In this document: piece after piece, positions 62,001 through 64,000 of the stretch | Numbering within the stretch: the first letter of the stretch is position 1 | Layout: every line of letters starts with the position of its first letter | Assembly: GCF_963966145.1 (NCBI RefSeq) | Contig: NC_091055.1 | Location: 3,162,001 to 3,226,000 of the forward strand | Origin: Tenebrio molitor | Taxonomy: Eukaryota; Arthropoda; Insecta; Coleoptera; Tenebrionidae | Direction: 5' to 3' | DNA length: 64,000 nt | The notes under the pieces: generated by a model | Seen by the model: the letters and a program-made list of their open reading frames with translations, nothing else | The model's database searches: none | What the model was told of the DNA's origin: nothing | Made by a program: the position numbers and the translations under genes

Positions 62001-63879
62001 TTTCGAAAACGTTTATGCATTTTACATAAAACAAATTCCATTTTCGGCACGTTCACTTTTCTATTTACATATCGCGGATTAGAGAGAAATGTTTATTTTT
62101 AAATATGCACCGTATGCTAATCGAGGGGTTGAATTTTGAAAGTTTGTGCTGTTTGTTTCTCCCTGTCAAATTTAAAAATATTAAAACTTGGTTTCTTTAA
62201 TCATTATTCTGAGCTCATTCGGTTGAAATAAAATTTGTGATTTTTTATCGAATGGAGCACAGAATCCTGAATTTTAATCGACACCCGGAATTGCATTTGC
62301 ATATTTCAAGCTACTGGAGTTGTACTTTTGCGATCTTAAATTGATCTTGGTCGTATAACCCCGCTTCGGTTGCAACCAACACCGATAAATAAAAAATCAC
62401 TCGATTGAGTGAGTAACTTTGTTTTTTAACACTTCGATGGTCAAACTCGACCAAAATAAATATTAATCACGAACGTTTCGCTGTTATTTAAATCGAAGTG
62501 CGCAATTAGAAATTTCACACGGGAACACTCACACGTTTTCATTTCCATTCCGATAAAAAGGAAAATTCTTTCAAATGTCATGTATTAAATTTTTTCTACC
62601 GTATTTTAACTGTTCAACACGACTTAATTAGTTATTAATGAAAGCCTTGCTTTTCAGAAACGAACCGTTTTATGAATTTTGTAAATACTTTTGTTGGTTT
62701 TTATCGATACTCATTTACATATTTTATTTGAAATTTGATCATTAAAAATTATTCTAAAAAAAGAAACAGTTAATAGTCAATAGTTACAAAAAAAATTAAA
62801 AATCGCATAAATACGTGTCACACTGGAAAATATTAATTCTGGCAGCTGTAGAATTCTGCTAGAAAGTTCAAAAACCTTTTTTTCCAAATGTTAATATAAA
62901 TTTAAATGGTATTGATTTAAGAGGATTTTTGAACCCCAACTTTAATATCTTACCCAATTTGAGTGTGAAATCTAACGTAATATTCGATAAAGATAGAAAT
63001 CATATCTTGCGACGTGTTTCTTTTAACTAAAAAATTTGGACAAATTTAATTATTTTTAGAAAACACAAGTTAGGTATACATAAATATGTTTTGAAAAGAG
63101 AAAATACAAAATGCAAGAAACCTGTACCTAGCTTTCTCCTAAGTACATACAAGGTGATCAAAAAGAAAACAAATCAAGAGTACTACCTTATCTTTTGTTT
63201 TATCGAAACGTTTCTCTTGAGAAAATTGTTCCTTACAATTACAGTAAATTTTGCCGAAATCGAAAAGTTGTTTTCTAGGTTAACAACAGCACATTGTTGA
63301 CGTTTCTTTGACATTTCAGGGAAAAATCTGCTTACCAATGCCGTCGCGTTTGGGAATAAAGCTTATAAATTACCCATTTTTACGAATGTAAAATGTTGCT
63401 CTTGTTTGTGAGCGATAATTTGCAACGCCTGCTCTGGTTTGTTTTCTTAAAAATATTTTTTACCATGTTAAGCACAGAACCAGTTCTTGTGTCATCACGT
63501 TCCAAAGGTTCCAAAACATTTTTCAAAATTTGTATCTTTCTTAATTATACACATTTTCGAAAATTTTGACAAAATCTATAAGTACAGTATTAAGAAGCTA
63601 TAATTTTATTCTAATAACTGCAGCAAATATCTAATTCTTTCATCATTGTGTTTTCTTCACAAGCTGCGCCATTTAAAAGTATGAAAGAAACATGATCAGT
63701 TTTAATCCTGCCTAGAATATCTTCATGATATAACATTTAAGCCGTCGTAATTTTTCTCCTAACATGAAAATGGCTTTTTTTTGCTTTATCGTGCCTAGTT
63801 GCTTTCTATATCTAAGTTTTTTTACTATATGTATATATATTATTGAATTACATTTTACTAGCTATTTATGTTTATAATG
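59048..63879. other. Gene-free stretch at the right of the window
   Basis: No exon, RNA gene or transposase was recognised. Open frames near 59209-59823, 60340-60613 and 61038-61675 are in mildly GC-richer DNA (about 59.9-61.9 kb) but show no domain, no paired splice sites and no coding bias on reading. Regulatory DNA or introns of a gene beyond the right edge are possible, without direct support. Confidence 0.45.
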
Positions 63880-63954
63880 TTCATAATGTAATGCTTTATT
63901 GGACGAGTCGAGTTTATATATAAATAGAAGAGTCCAATAAAGCATCATTATGGA
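63880..63954. repeat. Short imperfect palindrome
   Basis: TTCATAATGTAATGCTTTATTGGAC (63880-63904) and GTCCAATAAAGCATCATTATGGA (63932-63954) are inverted copies around a 27-bp A+T-rich loop. It may be the tip of a small foldback element. TGGACGAGT is additionally repeated directly at about 63900 and 63951. Confidence 0.7.
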
Positions 63955-64000
63955 CGAGTTGCATACAATATTTTATGTTCGACTGCATTATTTGTTCAAA

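Noticed and set aside
1..64000. tRNA, rRNA, CRISPR or operon-type features
   Set aside because: No cloverleaf with GTTCRA-type T arm, no rRNA signature and no regular spaced repeat array was seen on reading both strands; not expected in an insect window apart from tRNA, and a covariance-model scan was not possible.

Overview
This is an arthropod nuclear window, almost certainly insect and best read as a beetle (Coleoptera). The grounds are A+T-rich DNA, many very short (45-60 nt) GT-AG introns, insect-type Dicer-1 and RpS6, and a KDM7/PHF8-type demethylase (a family I recall as missing from Drosophila but present in beetles and bees). The species assignment is inference; no computation was run. 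Exon boundaries were built by hand from GT/AG sites, reading-frame phase and family conservation, and each gene model closes with consistent phase.

Layout. 1-3 kb: no recognisable gene. 3.0-3.4 kb (-): small unrecognised single-exon gene. 5.1-6.9 kb (+): ariadne-1 (RBR ubiquitin ligase). 7.6-9.2 kb (+): S28 lysosomal Pro-X carboxypeptidase, convergent with 9.4-11.2 kb (-) MFSD10/rtet transporter. 12.4-15.9 kb (+): CDC14 phosphatase. 17.1-19.6 kb (-): DHHC palmitoyltransferase with duplicated 3' exons, divergent from 20.3-25.9 kb (+) Dicer-1. 28.9-30.3 kb (+): intronless UDP-N-acetylhexosamine pyrophosphorylase (mmy/UAP). 32.1-32.4 kb (+): ZNF706-like small zinc-finger protein. 33.4-36.9 kb (-): Csk tyrosine kinase. 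38.5-40.1 kb (-): ribosomal protein S6. 40.4-42.3 kb: transposon debris and a histone H2B pseudogene. 42.6-43.6 kb (+): FAM8A1/RDD membrane protein, convergent with 44.6-50.6 kb (-) KDM7/PHF8-type histone demethylase. 50.7-64 kb: a gene-poor block with several non-autonomous DNA transposons, two transposase fossils and one weak candidate first exon at 54.4 kb.

The genes are mostly unrelated housekeeping or regulatory genes packed closely, with short convergent or divergent spacers; there is no operon-like logic. The intergenic DNA is dominated by small inverted-repeat elements (MITEs), several with target-site duplications that can be read directly. These include a MITE nested inside another MITE, a MITE sitting in-frame inside a transposase fossil, and a hAT-like MITE with a perfect 8-bp target duplication. 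I did not find a convincing wholly new biological system. The most notable items are the duplicated C-terminal exons of the palmitoyltransferase, the decayed helicase of Dicer-1, the SH3-less Csk and the nested transposon fossils.
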